Origin: a virus
Strand: one strand, 5' to 3'
Length of the DNA stretch: 23,062 nt
Virus record (IMG/VR): IMGVR_UViG_3300012936_003905
Span: 1 to 23,062 of that record
The position numbers were made by a program, and so were the translations under genes. This document shows, in pieces, positions 1 to 6,040 of this stretch (position 1 is the stretch's first letter; every line of letters begins with the position of its first letter). Below the pieces are notes generated by a model. The model did not search any database. It saw only the letters and a list, made by a program, of their open reading frames with translations, and was not told the origin of the DNA.

Positions 1-395
1 CAACAGGTCAAGGCAGTTATATAATTGATAATTTTAGAGCTACATTTCAAGCTAATGGAGCATGTGATTGTAGAATAGATATTAGAGAACAAAGTTCTCC
101 TATGACTGATAGTTGGAATTATGTTAACCTAGATTATTCTAACGGACAAGTTTTAAGTTCAGATGATTTACCTCAAGCAAATACGTATGGAGGTTTATTT
201 AAATGGCAAGAGCCTGTCCCGGATATTATAGAAGAAACTTTCACTTTTACAGTTTATGGGTCATTGACAGTTATTACCACGGGCCCGGGATTATACTCTT
301 TTTCACAAACTTGGGATGTTGATATGAATGTATATTTTGATTATGCACCAGTAATTTCAATTTTACCGACTGTCGTTTCACAGGGGAGATTTTAA
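1..395 (+). CDS. C-terminal part of a probable virion structural protein (5' truncated)
   Basis: The reading frame is open from base 3 of the window through the stop at 393-395, so the first in-frame ATG (102) is probably internal and the gene begins outside the window. About 130 residues are visible. They are rich in beta-forming and aromatic residues, have no membrane segment, and end in VVSQGRF immediately before the next ATG (396), so the two genes are joined without a gap. The next gene is a PAAR spike-tip protein, which suggests a tail, baseplate or fibre component. I do not recognise the family; the structural role is inferred from position only. Confidence 0.6.
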   Translation, partial: TGQGSYIIDNFRATFQANGACDCRIDIREQSSPMTDSWNYVNLDYSNGQVLSSDDLPQANTYGGLFKWQEPVPDIIEETFTFTVYGSLTVITTGPGLYSFSQTWDVDMNVYFDYAPVISILPTVVSQGRF

Positions 396-719
396 ATGCC
401 ATCAGTATCAAGATCATTAAATGTAGATAGAATTTTAACAGGACATACATGTTCTGCGACAGCACCGATTTTAGGTTCCTTACAAAGTTTTGCAACAATA
501 GGAATACAAAACGTACCAATAGCAGTAGTAGGTGATCCAATTGGTCCTCATCTTATTAGAGCTGGAAAGTTTTGTATTCCTCATCCAGCAATTATTAACA
601 CTTTTCCAGGGAAAGGTTCACAATTTGTATCTGTAGGCATTACACCGGTAGCTAGAATAGGAGACTCTGCTGACGCTGGTTCAGTTATTTCTGGGTCGAG
701 ATTTGTATGGGCAAATTAA
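396..719 (+). CDS. PAAR-domain protein, tail-spike tip (gp5.4-like)
   Basis: A 107-residue protein with the features of PAAR proteins. It is small and Gly/Pro/Ser rich, with short beta repeats, an early TGHTCSATAPI segment, and later HP and VARIGD segments that resemble the metal-binding PAAR repeats. In T4-like phages such a protein (gp5.4) caps the central spike below gp5 and sharpens the membrane-puncturing tip. His and Cys residues at about 17, 19, 51, 59 and 63 could bind the single metal ion, but I cannot assign ligands without a model. The start directly abuts the preceding structural gene and the stop overlaps the next ATG by one base (TAATG). Confidence 0.7.
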   Translation: MPSVSRSLNVDRILTGHTCSATAPILGSLQSFATIGIQNVPIAVVGDPIGPHLIRAGKFCIPHPAIINTFPGKGSQFVSVGITPVARIGDSADAGSVISGSRFVWAN

Positions 720-877
720 TGATAGATGTACAAAAATTAAAAGAGGCCTATATCAAGGTGTATGGCGAAAAGTGGAAAGAATATTGGATTAAGTATCATT
801 GGTGTGTTTATGATGCTATGGGTCGTCCAAATGAATGGTTGACAAAACCAAAAAAGTATGATACAATACAAAAATAA
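719..877 (+). CDS. Small hypothetical protein, 52 aa
   Basis: ATG at 719 overlaps the PAAR stop by one base (TAATG), and its own stop overlaps the next ATG (877) in the same way. This tight coupling supports translation. The product begins MIDVQKLKEAYIKVYGEKW, is rich in Lys, Tyr and Trp, and has no signal or membrane segment. The 3' end of the gene contains a promoter (839-867). Function unknown. Confidence 0.6.
   Translation: MIDVQKLKEAYIKVYGEKWKEYWIKYHWCVYDAMGRPNEWLTKPKKYDTIQK
839..867 (+). promoter_or_regulatory. Early-type sigma70-like promoter
   Basis: GGTTGACA with TTGACA at 839-844, then a 17-bp spacer and TACAAT at 862-867. It belongs to the family of eight GGTTGACA promoters in this window. 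It lies inside the end of the 52-aa ORF, and the predicted transcript start (about 874) falls just before the nuclease gene, separating nuclease expression from the late tail genes. Confidence 0.65.
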
Positions 878-1566
878 TGAAAAGTGAAAATATTATGAAG
901 TTTAATCATGTTCAAATGGAGCACAAGCTTCCAGAACTAAAAGCTGTAACGACAAAAAACGGGAGGGTTTATGTCACACCAGAGGGCAGGAAGTATCCGT
1001 CTATTACAACAATCCTTGGCGAGCTCTCGAAGGAGAGCATCAACGCTTGGAGGCGTAAAGTCGGTGCCGAAGAGGCAAACAGAATATCAACCCAATCCTC
1101 AATCAGAGGAACAGCAGTACACCAACTCGCAGAGGATTACCTCAACAACAAACCAGATTGGGACAAAGGAGCAATGCCTGTTAACCTCATGTCCTTCCGG
1201 GATATTAAACAAATACTCGATGAGAGAGTAAATAATATTTGGCAACAAGAAGTGCCGCTATATAGTGATAAGTTAGAGATTGCAGGTCGAGTTGATTGTA
1301 TTGCAGAATTTGATGGAGTCTTAACTATCATAGATTTCAAGACGGCACGTAAACCTAAAAAGAAAGAGTGGATTCAAAATTACTTTATGCAAGGTTCATT
1401 TTATGGAGCTGCTTTCTTTGAACAAACTGGAGTGCCTATCAAACAAACTGCTATCATTATAGCCGTTGATGGGAATGAACCTCAAGTATTTGTAGAACCA
1501 ACTTTCGATTATTTGAAACCACTTTTAGAATGTAGAAATGCCTACAGACAGCGTTATAATTTCTAA
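877..1566 (+). CDS. PD-(D/E)XK (RecB-like) exonuclease
   Basis: A 229-residue putative nuclease. The RecB/Cas4-type motifs occur in order: RGTAVH (His82), GRVDCIAEFDG (Asp140), IIDFKTA (Asp153, Lys155) and QGSFY (Gln172-x3-Tyr176). These are the metal-binding and catalytic residues of this fold, also found in MGME1-like and phage exonucleases. Likely role: processing DNA ends during recombination-dependent replication or host DNA breakdown. The start at 877 couples to the previous stop, but the promoter at 839-867 would start RNA near 874, making that ATG almost leaderless. The ATG at 895 (MKFNHVQ) is therefore a credible alternative start. The 3' end overlaps the next gene by 29 bases. Confidence 0.8.
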   Translation: MKSENIMKFNHVQMEHKLPELKAVTTKNGRVYVTPEGRKYPSITTILGELSKESINAWRRKVGAEEANRISTQSSIRGTAVHQLAEDYLNNKPDWDKGAMPVNLMSFRDIKQILDERVNNIWQQEVPLYSDKLEIAGRVDCIAEFDGVLTIIDFKTARKPKKKEWIQNYFMQGSFYGAAFFEQTGVPIKQTAIIIAVDGNEPQVFVEPTFDYLKPLLECRNAYRQRYNF

Positions 1567-2005
1567 ACAAGAAATACACGAAATATTGCCTCATGGTCCT
1601 GGATTTGTATTTGTTGATGAAGTAAAAATTATCGATGAAAATAATGCTATAGGATACAAGAAAGTTAGACAGGATGAACCTTGGATTAAAGATCATTTTC
1701 CAGGCAGGCCTATGTTTCCAGGATTTTACTGTTTAGAGGCTATTTCTCAAACAGCAGGTATCTTTTTAGGATACAGAGAAAATGAACTAGATAAGCAAAC
1801 AAATATAAACTCATTTCAAGGAATAGTAGGAGTAGAAAATTTTAGTTGGAGAAATCCAATAGTACCTGGTGACGATTTAATAATGAAAGTCAAGTTGATG
1901 GTCGGATCACATAGACATCCACTTTGGATTATTAATGGATCAATATTTGTAGGACAAACTGCTTGTTGTTATGGTACTATAAAAGCTGCCTACAAAAAAA
2001 ATTAA
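1538..2005 (+). CDS. FabZ-like beta-hydroxyacyl-ACP dehydratase (hotdog fold)
   Basis: A 155-residue protein, very close to the length of bacterial FabZ (about 150). It carries the FabZ pattern LPHGPGFVFVDEV near residues 17-29 and DHFPGRPMFPGFYCLEAISQ at 52-71. His53 and Glu67 match the catalytic His/Glu pair and keep its 14-residue spacing. FabZ dehydrates 3-hydroxyacyl-ACP to trans-2-enoyl-ACP in fatty acid elongation. The catalytic residues look intact, so enzymatic activity is plausible. It overlaps the nuclease gene by 29 bases in another frame; there is no strong Shine-Dalgarno, so it may be translationally coupled. The natural acyl substrate cannot be read from sequence. Confidence 0.8.
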   Translation: MPTDSVIISKQEIHEILPHGPGFVFVDEVKIIDENNAIGYKKVRQDEPWIKDHFPGRPMFPGFYCLEAISQTAGIFLGYRENELDKQTNINSFQGIVGVENFSWRNPIVPGDDLIMKVKLMVGSHRHPLWIINGSIFVGQTACCYGTIKAAYKKN

Positions 2006-2024
2006 AAAAAAATTAAAATAATGG

Positions 2025-2053
2025 TTGACATCTGGTTTAAGATGTATTATATT
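2025..2053 (+). promoter_or_regulatory. Early-type sigma70-like promoter
   Basis: GGTTGACA (TTGACA 2025-2030), 17-bp spacer, TATATT at 2048-2053. It is preceded by an A-rich tract (about 2000-2020) that could act as an UP element. The predicted start (about 2060) gives a roughly 25-base leader with AGGAG before the ATG at 2085. Confidence 0.8.
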
Positions 2054-2084
2054 ATATAAGCATCGTAACGATTAGGAGTAAATT

Positions 2085-2273
2085 ATGACAGCAGTTTGGA
2101 TTGCAAAACCTAATTTGAACAACCTCACAGGTTCTAAAGAATTTGCGGATGCTAAAGCAGCCGTCAAATATCTCGAGGAATACACCGGCTTCGAGATGGG
2201 TAAAGAAAAAGACCCGAAAACAGGTGTAATTACTTACGACTGGGAACTTATTGGTAAGTTGTACCAGAAGTAA
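2085..2273 (+). CDS. Small hypothetical protein, 62 aa
   Basis: Begins MTAVWIAKPNLNNLTGSKEF, with AGGAG seven bases upstream of the ATG and a good early promoter ahead. Charged and soluble, with no membrane segment and no recognised motif. It is the first gene of a two-gene early unit with the helix-turn-helix-like gene at 2307. Function unknown. Confidence 0.65.
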   Translation: MTAVWIAKPNLNNLTGSKEFADAKAAVKYLEEYTGFEMGKEKDPKTGVITYDWELIGKLYQK

Positions 2274-2306
2274 ATCATGTTAAACAATGTAAAGGAGAAG
2301 ACATAT

Positions 2307-2582
2307 ATGTCTAATTTGAACGTGTCCCCTGAATCTAAACAGGGTAAAGTATTGTCAGGTCTACAGGCTTCAACAGCAAAAGGCTTGACAGGAAAGCAAA
2401 TTGAAGCAAGGTTCAGCGTAGGTAACGCTAGAGCTATGGTAAGTTCACTTCGAATGAAGGGCTTCCCAATCTATGCTAATGAGCATACAGATACAAAAGG
2501 TCGTACAAAGACATTCTATCGTCTAGGTACACCGAGCCGTAAGGTTATTGCTGCAGGTTACAGAGCACTCGCTACTGCGTAA
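2307..2582 (+). CDS. Small winged-helix/HTH-like DNA-binding protein, 91 aa
   Basis: The start is placed at 2307 (MSNLNVSPES) because AAAGGAGAAG lies just upstream; the earlier in-frame ATG at 2277 has no such site. The middle (about residues 27-66) has a helix-turn-helix-like pattern (GLTGKQIEARFSVGNARAMV) followed by a short beta-wing-like stretch (FPIYANEHTDTKGRTKTFY), typical of small phage winged-helix proteins. The basic C-terminus (PSRKVIAAGYRALATA) would suit nucleic-acid binding. An early promoter and a terminator frame it with the 62-aa ORF, suggesting an early regulator; the target is unknown. Confidence 0.6.
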   Translation: MSNLNVSPESKQGKVLSGLQASTAKGLTGKQIEARFSVGNARAMVSSLRMKGFPIYANEHTDTKGRTKTFYRLGTPSRKVIAAGYRALATA

Positions 2583-2611
2583 AGCAAACCTTCATTTCTC
2601 TTTGTTCTTTA

Positions 2612-2640
2612 GGGGGTAGCGCAATGCTACCCCTTTTTTT
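2612..2640 (+). terminator. Rho-independent terminator
   Basis: GGGGTAGC (2613-2620), loop GCAAT, GCTACCCC (2626-2633), then seven T. It closes the early unit 2085-2582. Confidence 0.9.
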
Positions 2641-2657
2641 ATATTAGCTCTAACTAA

Positions 2658-2665
2658 TATAAATA
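2658..2665 (+). promoter_or_regulatory. T4-type late promoter (TATAAATA)
   Basis: A perfect TATAAATA, the T4 late -10 motif read by gp55 with gp33 and the sliding clamp. It lies between a terminator and the BMP-family gene, with a predicted start near 2672 and a leader of about 78 bases. gp33 is encoded in this window, consistent with this promoter class being used. Confidence 0.75.
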
Positions 2666-2683
2666 CGATTGTTAGAGTTATTA

Positions 2684-2729
2684 TGTTCTCGTGCAACCCC
2701 GGGTGAAGCATTTTAGTTAAAGAACACCC
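2684..2729 (+). promoter_or_regulatory. Possible structured 5' leader (pseudoknot-like)
   Basis: Within the leader of the BMP gene, GTTCT (2685-2689) can pair with AGAAC (2721-2725), and GGGT (2701-2704) lying between them can pair with ACCC (2726-2729). This is an H-type pseudoknot topology ending about 10 bases before the AAAGAAAGG ribosome-binding region. It could be a translational control element or a small riboswitch. I do not recognise a known class, and helices this short can arise by chance. Confidence 0.3.
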
Positions 2730-2749
2730 TCTTAAAGAAAGGAAAAATA

Positions 2750-3778
2750 ATGAAACTATTAAAGATTTTATCTGTAGCATTTACGATGCTACTGACAGTA
2801 CCCTTTTCATTAGCAAATGCTGATGAAAAACTTAAAGTTGGATTCATATATATTGGCCCAGTCAGCGACCATGGATGGACTTATATGCATGACCAAGGCA
2901 GACAATTGATTGATGCCAAATTAGGTGATAAAGTTTCTACGATATATGTAGAAAATGTTAAATATGGACCTGATGCCGAAAGAGTAATGAGGCAGATGGC
3001 TCAAACAGGCGTAGATATGATTTTTGCAACATCTTTTGGTTACATGGAATCCATGTTAAAAGTTGCAAAAGAATTTCCAGATGTAAAATTCGAACATGCT
3101 ACTGGATATAAAACTGCTCCTAATATGTCAGTATACTCATCAAAATTTTATCAAGGTAGATATATTCAAGGTGTTATTGCTGGGCATATGAGTAAAACAG
3201 GAAAAGCAGGATACATTGCTTCATTTCCAATTCCAGAGGTCATTCGTGGTATTAATGCATTCTATCTAGGTGCTACAAGTGTAAATCCAGATTTTGATAT
3301 CGATGTAGTGTGGGTTAATTCCTGGTATGATCCAGCTAAAGAAGCAGATGCAGCTAAAGTTCTCATTTCTCAAGATGCTGATATTATCACTCAGCATACA
3401 GATTCTCCTGCTGCATTACAAATTGCTGCCATGCATGAAGGTGTGATGGCATTTGGTCAAGCTTCTGATATGATTAAATTTGCACCTGAAACTCAACTAA
3501 CTGCAATTATTGATGATTGGGGTCCGTACTATGTAAAAAGAGTACAGGAACTAATTGATGGCACTTGGAAAAGTTCAGACACATGGGGAGGTATGGATAC
3601 TGGTATGGTGAAAATGGCATCATATTCAAACATGCCTGCTGCTTTAGCAAATATTGCTGAAGAACTAGAAGCTAAAATTACTAGCGGTGAATTAGATCCA
3701 TTTGGTGGCAAATTTACAGACATTGAGTTATTAGGCATGAGTGAATACTTGCCTGGTATCGATGCAATCAAACCTTAA
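2750..3778 (+). CDS. BMP-family (PnrA/Med-like) periplasmic solute-binding protein
   Basis: 342 residues, with a clear Sec signal peptide (MKLLKILSVAFTMLLTVPFS, cleavage likely after ANA at about 24) and then a BMP-family substrate-binding fold: KVGFIYIGPVSDHGWTY, SFGYMESM, FEHATGYKT, GRYIQGVIAG and a VWVNSWYDPAKEADAA segment. Members of this family bind nucleosides or related ligands and deliver them to an ABC importer. No lipobox Cys is present, so the product should be a free periplasmic protein, as in Gram-negatives. No permease or ATPase gene is nearby, so it would have to use a host transporter. It is expressed from a late promoter and ends in a terminator. Length is normal and the gene looks intact; ligand unknown. 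Confidence 0.85.
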   Translation: MKLLKILSVAFTMLLTVPFSLANADEKLKVGFIYIGPVSDHGWTYMHDQGRQLIDAKLGDKVSTIYVENVKYGPDAERVMRQMAQTGVDMIFATSFGYMESMLKVAKEFPDVKFEHATGYKTAPNMSVYSSKFYQGRYIQGVIAGHMSKTGKAGYIASFPIPEVIRGINAFYLGATSVNPDFDIDVVWVNSWYDPAKEADAAKVLISQDADIITQHTDSPAALQIAAMHEGVMAFGQASDMIKFAPETQLTAIIDDWGPYYVKRVQELIDGTWKSSDTWGGMDTGMVKMASYSNMPAALANIAEELEAKITSGELDPFGGKFTDIELLGMSEYLPGIDAIKP

Positions 3779-3810
3779 CTATTATATAAAATAACTCTAA
3801 TGCAATAAAA

Positions 3811-3835
3811 GAGGGGCTAATAACCCCTCTTTTTT
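3811..3835. terminator. Bidirectional rho-independent terminator
   Basis: GAGGGG (3811-3816), loop CTAATAA, CCCCTC (3824-3829), followed by a T run on the + strand and, read on the minus strand, by TTTTAT. It ends the BMP transcript and, from the other side, the tRNA operon a few bases after the encoded CCA. Confidence 0.9.
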
Positions 3836-3838
3836 ATT

Positions 3839-3942
3839 TGGCTCTAGGGGAAGGAGTCGAACCTCCACGATAAATACTTTTTTGCCAAGAATTTATCACA
3901 TGATTAACAGTCATGCGTGTCTACCAGTTTCACCACCCTAGA
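3839..3942 (-). tRNA. tRNA with anticodon GUU and an unusually long variable arm (class II body)
   Basis: Read on the minus strand. Acceptor stem TCTAGGG/CCCTAGA (7 perfect pairs), D arm GTG-AAACTGGTAGA-CAC, anticodon arm CATGA-CTGTTAA-TCATG (5 perfect pairs, anticodon GTT at 3906-3908), T arm GGAGG-TTCGACT-CCTTC, discriminator G, and encoded CCA (3839-3841). The anticodon reads Asn codons, but the variable region is 32 nt, with a 7-bp helix GATAAAT/ATTTATC (3867-3898). tRNA-Asn is a class I tRNA with a short variable loop. The D arm (GGTGAAACTGGTAGACACGC) resembles tRNA-Leu, while G73 is not the usual Leu base. The amino acid it carries is therefore open. It ends the AsnRS-like operon. Confidence 0.85.
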
Positions 3943-3949
3943 TTAATTA

Positions 3950-4072
3950 TTATTTGTAGTTACCATCTCTATCGTAATGCTTACAATTATGATATGCATA
4001 ACCAATACAAAGAATATATCCATAACCTTTTGAGGTGAGATGTTTATACCACCAGAAGAAATCTTTAATCAT
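3950..4072 (-). CDS. Small hypothetical protein, 40 aa
   Basis: Starts MIKDFFWWYKHLTSKGYGYI and ends CKHYDRDGNYK. Its ATG overlaps the stop of the zinc-finger ORF upstream (GATGATTAA), and its stop lies 8 bases before the tRNA 5' end. Aromatic-rich, with two Cys; one weakly hydrophobic stretch (GYGYILCIGYAY) could touch a membrane. Function unknown. Translational coupling is the main support. Confidence 0.5.
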   Translation of the reverse strand: MIKDFFWWYKHLTSKGYGYILCIGYAYHNCKHYDRDGNYK

Positions 4073-4276
4073 CTTCTTGTTCCTTCATTCTAAACTTTAT
4101 ATCGCAATAACCACAAACAACTTCTCCTCCATCTGGTATTGTATAATATACCTTAGGATGATCCATATGTTCACCCATACACCAAACTCGGTTAGTATCA
4201 GAATATATTATTGTTTCTGGATATTCCATATTCTTCTCAATAAATCTACGTATTTTTTTAGTTCTTCTTTACTCAT
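4065..4276 (-). pseudogene. zf-CHCC-type zinc-finger protein, frame interrupted at a 7-A run
   Basis: The 54-residue ORF 4065-4229 contains C17-x6-HPKVYY-x-IPDG-x3-VCGYC (Cys17, His24, Cys39, Cys42), the pattern of the zf-CHCC zinc finger of NDUFS6-like and alphaproteobacterial proteins. The ATG that couples to the upstream synthetase stop (4276, ATGA overlap) opens a different frame, MSKEELKK, which runs into a stop after 22 codons. Adding one A to the A7 tract (4253-4259) joins them as MSKEELKKIRRFIEKN-MEYPE, a continuous protein of about 70 residues. This may be a sequencing indel, a real mutation, or slippage on the A-run. If broken, 4229 can still start the finger alone. Confidence 0.55.
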
Positions 4277-5073
4277 AATGTCTCCATTGCATTTATCATT
4301 CTAGTCATACCAATACCGCCACCGACTCTTGGGAAGAAATCAAACTTGAGAAATGTTTCTAGTTCTGCTTCTACTCTTTCCTTACCAAACAGTTTAAATA
4401 GTAGTGCTGAATATTCTCCATCAGTAATTGTGTGAAAGGTATCTCGCATTTGTTCTACATCAGTTGATCTTTCAGCAGAGCCTATTGTTTCCATTCCACC
4501 TAAGATGACATCTATCTTTTTACTTGTAACACCATCATCATTTCTAGACATATTCCAAAAAGGTGAAGTAAATTCTGGAAAGTGTGTTATCATTCCATTC
4601 CATATTTTTTCCTCATGCTCATGCTCAAGCTCTTCTGTTTCAAACTCACTAGCCCAATTGTAATAAGTTTTATCTTGTAATTTTGGAAATCCTAAATGCT
4701 CGCAAAGTTCAATTTCCATTGCTTTTAAGTCATCTACATTGCCAGGCATTTCAAATTCAAACATTGGAAAGATAATATCATGTCTACCTGGGACTGCGTT
4801 TGGTTCTTGTCGATACGAAGTGGAGACACAAAAAAAGCCCTTTGCATCGGGCTTGGATAATAATTCGTGTTCTAACCACATTTGACCTGTTTGAGGTAAA
4901 GGCCAAACTTGTCCTGCATAATTATATGTTGCTACATTGAATGGATCTTCACAAGCAGCCAGAATACTTAATCTGTTTTGTGTGTGTACTTCTTCAAACC
5001 CTTTATCTAAAAAAAAGGACCTCAATAGGCCCACTGTGTTTGTAAATTTTGTTGGATTTATTAATTGCGTCAT
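4273..5073 (-). CDS. AsnRS/AspRS-like class II aminoacyl-tRNA synthetase catalytic core without anticodon-binding domain
   Basis: 266 residues. Motif 2-like region: YRQE at 87-90, then GRHDIIFPMFEFE at 96-108, matching the fRxE...RH..EF...E pattern of AsnRS. IDVILGGMETIGSAERSTD resembles the AsnRS G-x-GEI-x-GGS-x-R block. Motif 3 is GGGIGMTRM near the C-terminus, with Arg258 in the ATP-binding position. The N-terminal OB-fold anticodon domain is absent; the protein starts almost at the catalytic core. Possible roles: aminoacylating the neighbouring GUU tRNA, modifying something other than tRNA, or making asparagine like the archaeal AsnRS-derived asparagine synthetase, which has the same truncated layout. 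GGAG lies 9 bases before the ATG, and a late promoter motif lies at 5131-5138. Confidence 0.75.
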   Translation of the reverse strand: MTQLINPTKFTNTVGLLRSFFLDKGFEEVHTQNRLSILAACEDPFNVATYNYAGQVWPLPQTGQMWLEHELLSKPDAKGFFCVSTSYRQEPNAVPGRHDIIFPMFEFEMPGNVDDLKAMEIELCEHLGFPKLQDKTYYNWASEFETEELEHEHEEKIWNGMITHFPEFTSPFWNMSRNDDGVTSKKIDVILGGMETIGSAERSTDVEQMRDTFHTITDGEYSALLFKLFGKERVEAELETFLKFDFFPRVGGGIGMTRMINAMETL

Positions 5074-5130
5074 TTTCTTTTCTCCTTTCAGCTGCCCAAA
5101 AAAAATTTGGTATCATTTTGACGTTGTGTT

Positions 5131-5138
5131 TATTTATC
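5131..5138 (-). promoter_or_regulatory. Late-type promoter GATAAATA (minus strand)
   Basis: GATAAATA on the minus strand, matching the NATAAATA late consensus of marine T4-like phages. It lies 58 bases upstream of the synthetase start and back-to-back with the early + promoter at 5152-5180. Confidence 0.6.
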
Positions 5139-5151
5139 ATAAAAATAATGG

Positions 5152-5180
5152 TTGACATCTGGTTTACAATGTATTATTAT
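5152..5180 (+). promoter_or_regulatory. Early-type sigma70-like promoter
   Basis: GGTTGACA (TTGACA 5152-5157), 17-bp spacer, TATTAT 5175-5180. The flank AAAATAATGGTTGACATCTG is shared with the promoter at 2025. It drives 5207 onward. Confidence 0.8.
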
Positions 5181-5206
5181 ACATATTCTGATAAAGGTAA
5201 AGAACA

Positions 5207-5740
5207 ATGGCTAGAAATAATGTGTGGGTTATCAGCGATACTCACTTCGGACACAAAAACATTTTATCCTTTAAGGATAAAGATACCGGTGATGTAATTA
5301 GGGGTAAAACATTTTCATCTATAGATGAGATGGACGAAACCTTAATTGATAACTGGAATAGAGTAGTTAAACCAGGTGATAAAATTTATCACTTGGGTGA
5401 TGTATTTTTTGGTAACAAACAAGATTTCATCCAGAAGTGGAATAGATTAAATGGTAAAAAGAGATTGATTCTTGGCAACCATGACGATGCTACTTTCTTT
5501 ATGAAAAACAATTTGGTATCCAGGATTGGAGTATGGAGACTATTTCCAGAATACAATCTTGTCTTGACACACGTTCCATTACATGATACTGTGTTGAGAG
5601 AAAATAGGTTCAAAGGTAAGATAGGGATAAATATCCATGGTCATATTCACCATAATCCATCTCCTACTGAGAACCATAGAAATGTCTCAGTTGAGAACAT
5701 TAATTACACCCCAATAAACATTGAGGAATTTATATTATGA
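5207..5740 (+). CDS. Calcineurin-like metallophosphoesterase
   Basis: 177 residues carrying the complete metal-binding motif series of the family: SDTHFGH (10-16), GDVFFG, GNHDD, a lone His in LTHVP, and HGHIHH near the C-terminus. These coordinate the di-metal centre that hydrolyses phosphomonoesters or phosphodiesters; the substrate is not evident. Such single-domain phosphoesterases are common in phages and may act on nucleotides or RNA ends. AAAGGTAAAG lies upstream of the ATG, and this is the first gene after an early promoter. Its stop overlaps the next ATG (ATGA). Confidence 0.85.
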   Translation: MARNNVWVISDTHFGHKNILSFKDKDTGDVIRGKTFSSIDEMDETLIDNWNRVVKPGDKIYHLGDVFFGNKQDFIQKWNRLNGKKRLILGNHDDATFFMKNNLVSRIGVWRLFPEYNLVLTHVPLHDTVLRENRFKGKIGINIHGHIHHNPSPTENHRNVSVENINYTPINIEEFIL

Positions 5741-5874
5741 AATATTTGATTGGCTTTATTATAGGATTTCTTGTTGTAACCTATAATCCACATTTGGGCG
5801 AGAAGTTTCTTGCTACAGAAATTGATAAGTGGTTAAAAGATACAGCAGTAGGAGCTTATAATGAGTATAAATGA
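5737..5874 (+). CDS. Small membrane-anchored protein, 45 aa
   Basis: ATG overlaps the phosphoesterase stop (ATGA). The N-terminus MKYLIGFIIGFLVVTY is a single hydrophobic segment and could be an uncleaved anchor; the rest is short and charged. The 3' end overlaps the next gene by 14 bases. Function unknown. Confidence 0.55.
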   Translation: MKYLIGFIIGFLVVTYNPHLGEKFLATEIDKWLKDTAVGAYNEYK

Positions 5875-6040
5875 AATGTTTGAAATGATTGAGGAGTTGA
5901 AAAATATTGCTCCTTATCTTTCTGGTGATAATAAATCTATTGTAGAAATGCGAATTGCCTCTCTACAAAAACAAACCGATGAATACGATTCTTGGGTTGA
6001 CCAAGAAGCACAAAAACAAGGAGATACACATGTCTATTGA
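5861..6040 (+). CDS. Small hypothetical protein, 59 aa
   Basis: Starts MSINEMFEMIEELKNIAPYL. Acidic and probably all-helical. It overlaps both neighbours (14 bases before, 11 after), as in the tightly packed early units around it. TAGGAG, 10 bases upstream, supports the start. No recognised family. Confidence 0.55.
   Translation: MSINEMFEMIEELKNIAPYLSGDNKSIVEMRIASLQKQTDEYDSWVDQEAQKQGDTHVY

Noticed and set aside
3869-3876. GATAAATA on the plus strand
   Set aside because: It is one strand of the tRNA variable-arm helix; no plus-strand gene follows it as a late unit.
4035-4304. 89-aa plus-strand ORF
   Set aside because: Antisense to the zinc-finger and 40-aa genes, with no promoter or ribosome-binding site, and composed of AT-driven residues.
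4273-5073. Bacterial AsnA (ammonia-dependent asparagine synthetase)
   Set aside because: Shares GGGIG near the end but lacks the AsnA N-terminal and central blocks; the motif 2 region is AsnRS-like.
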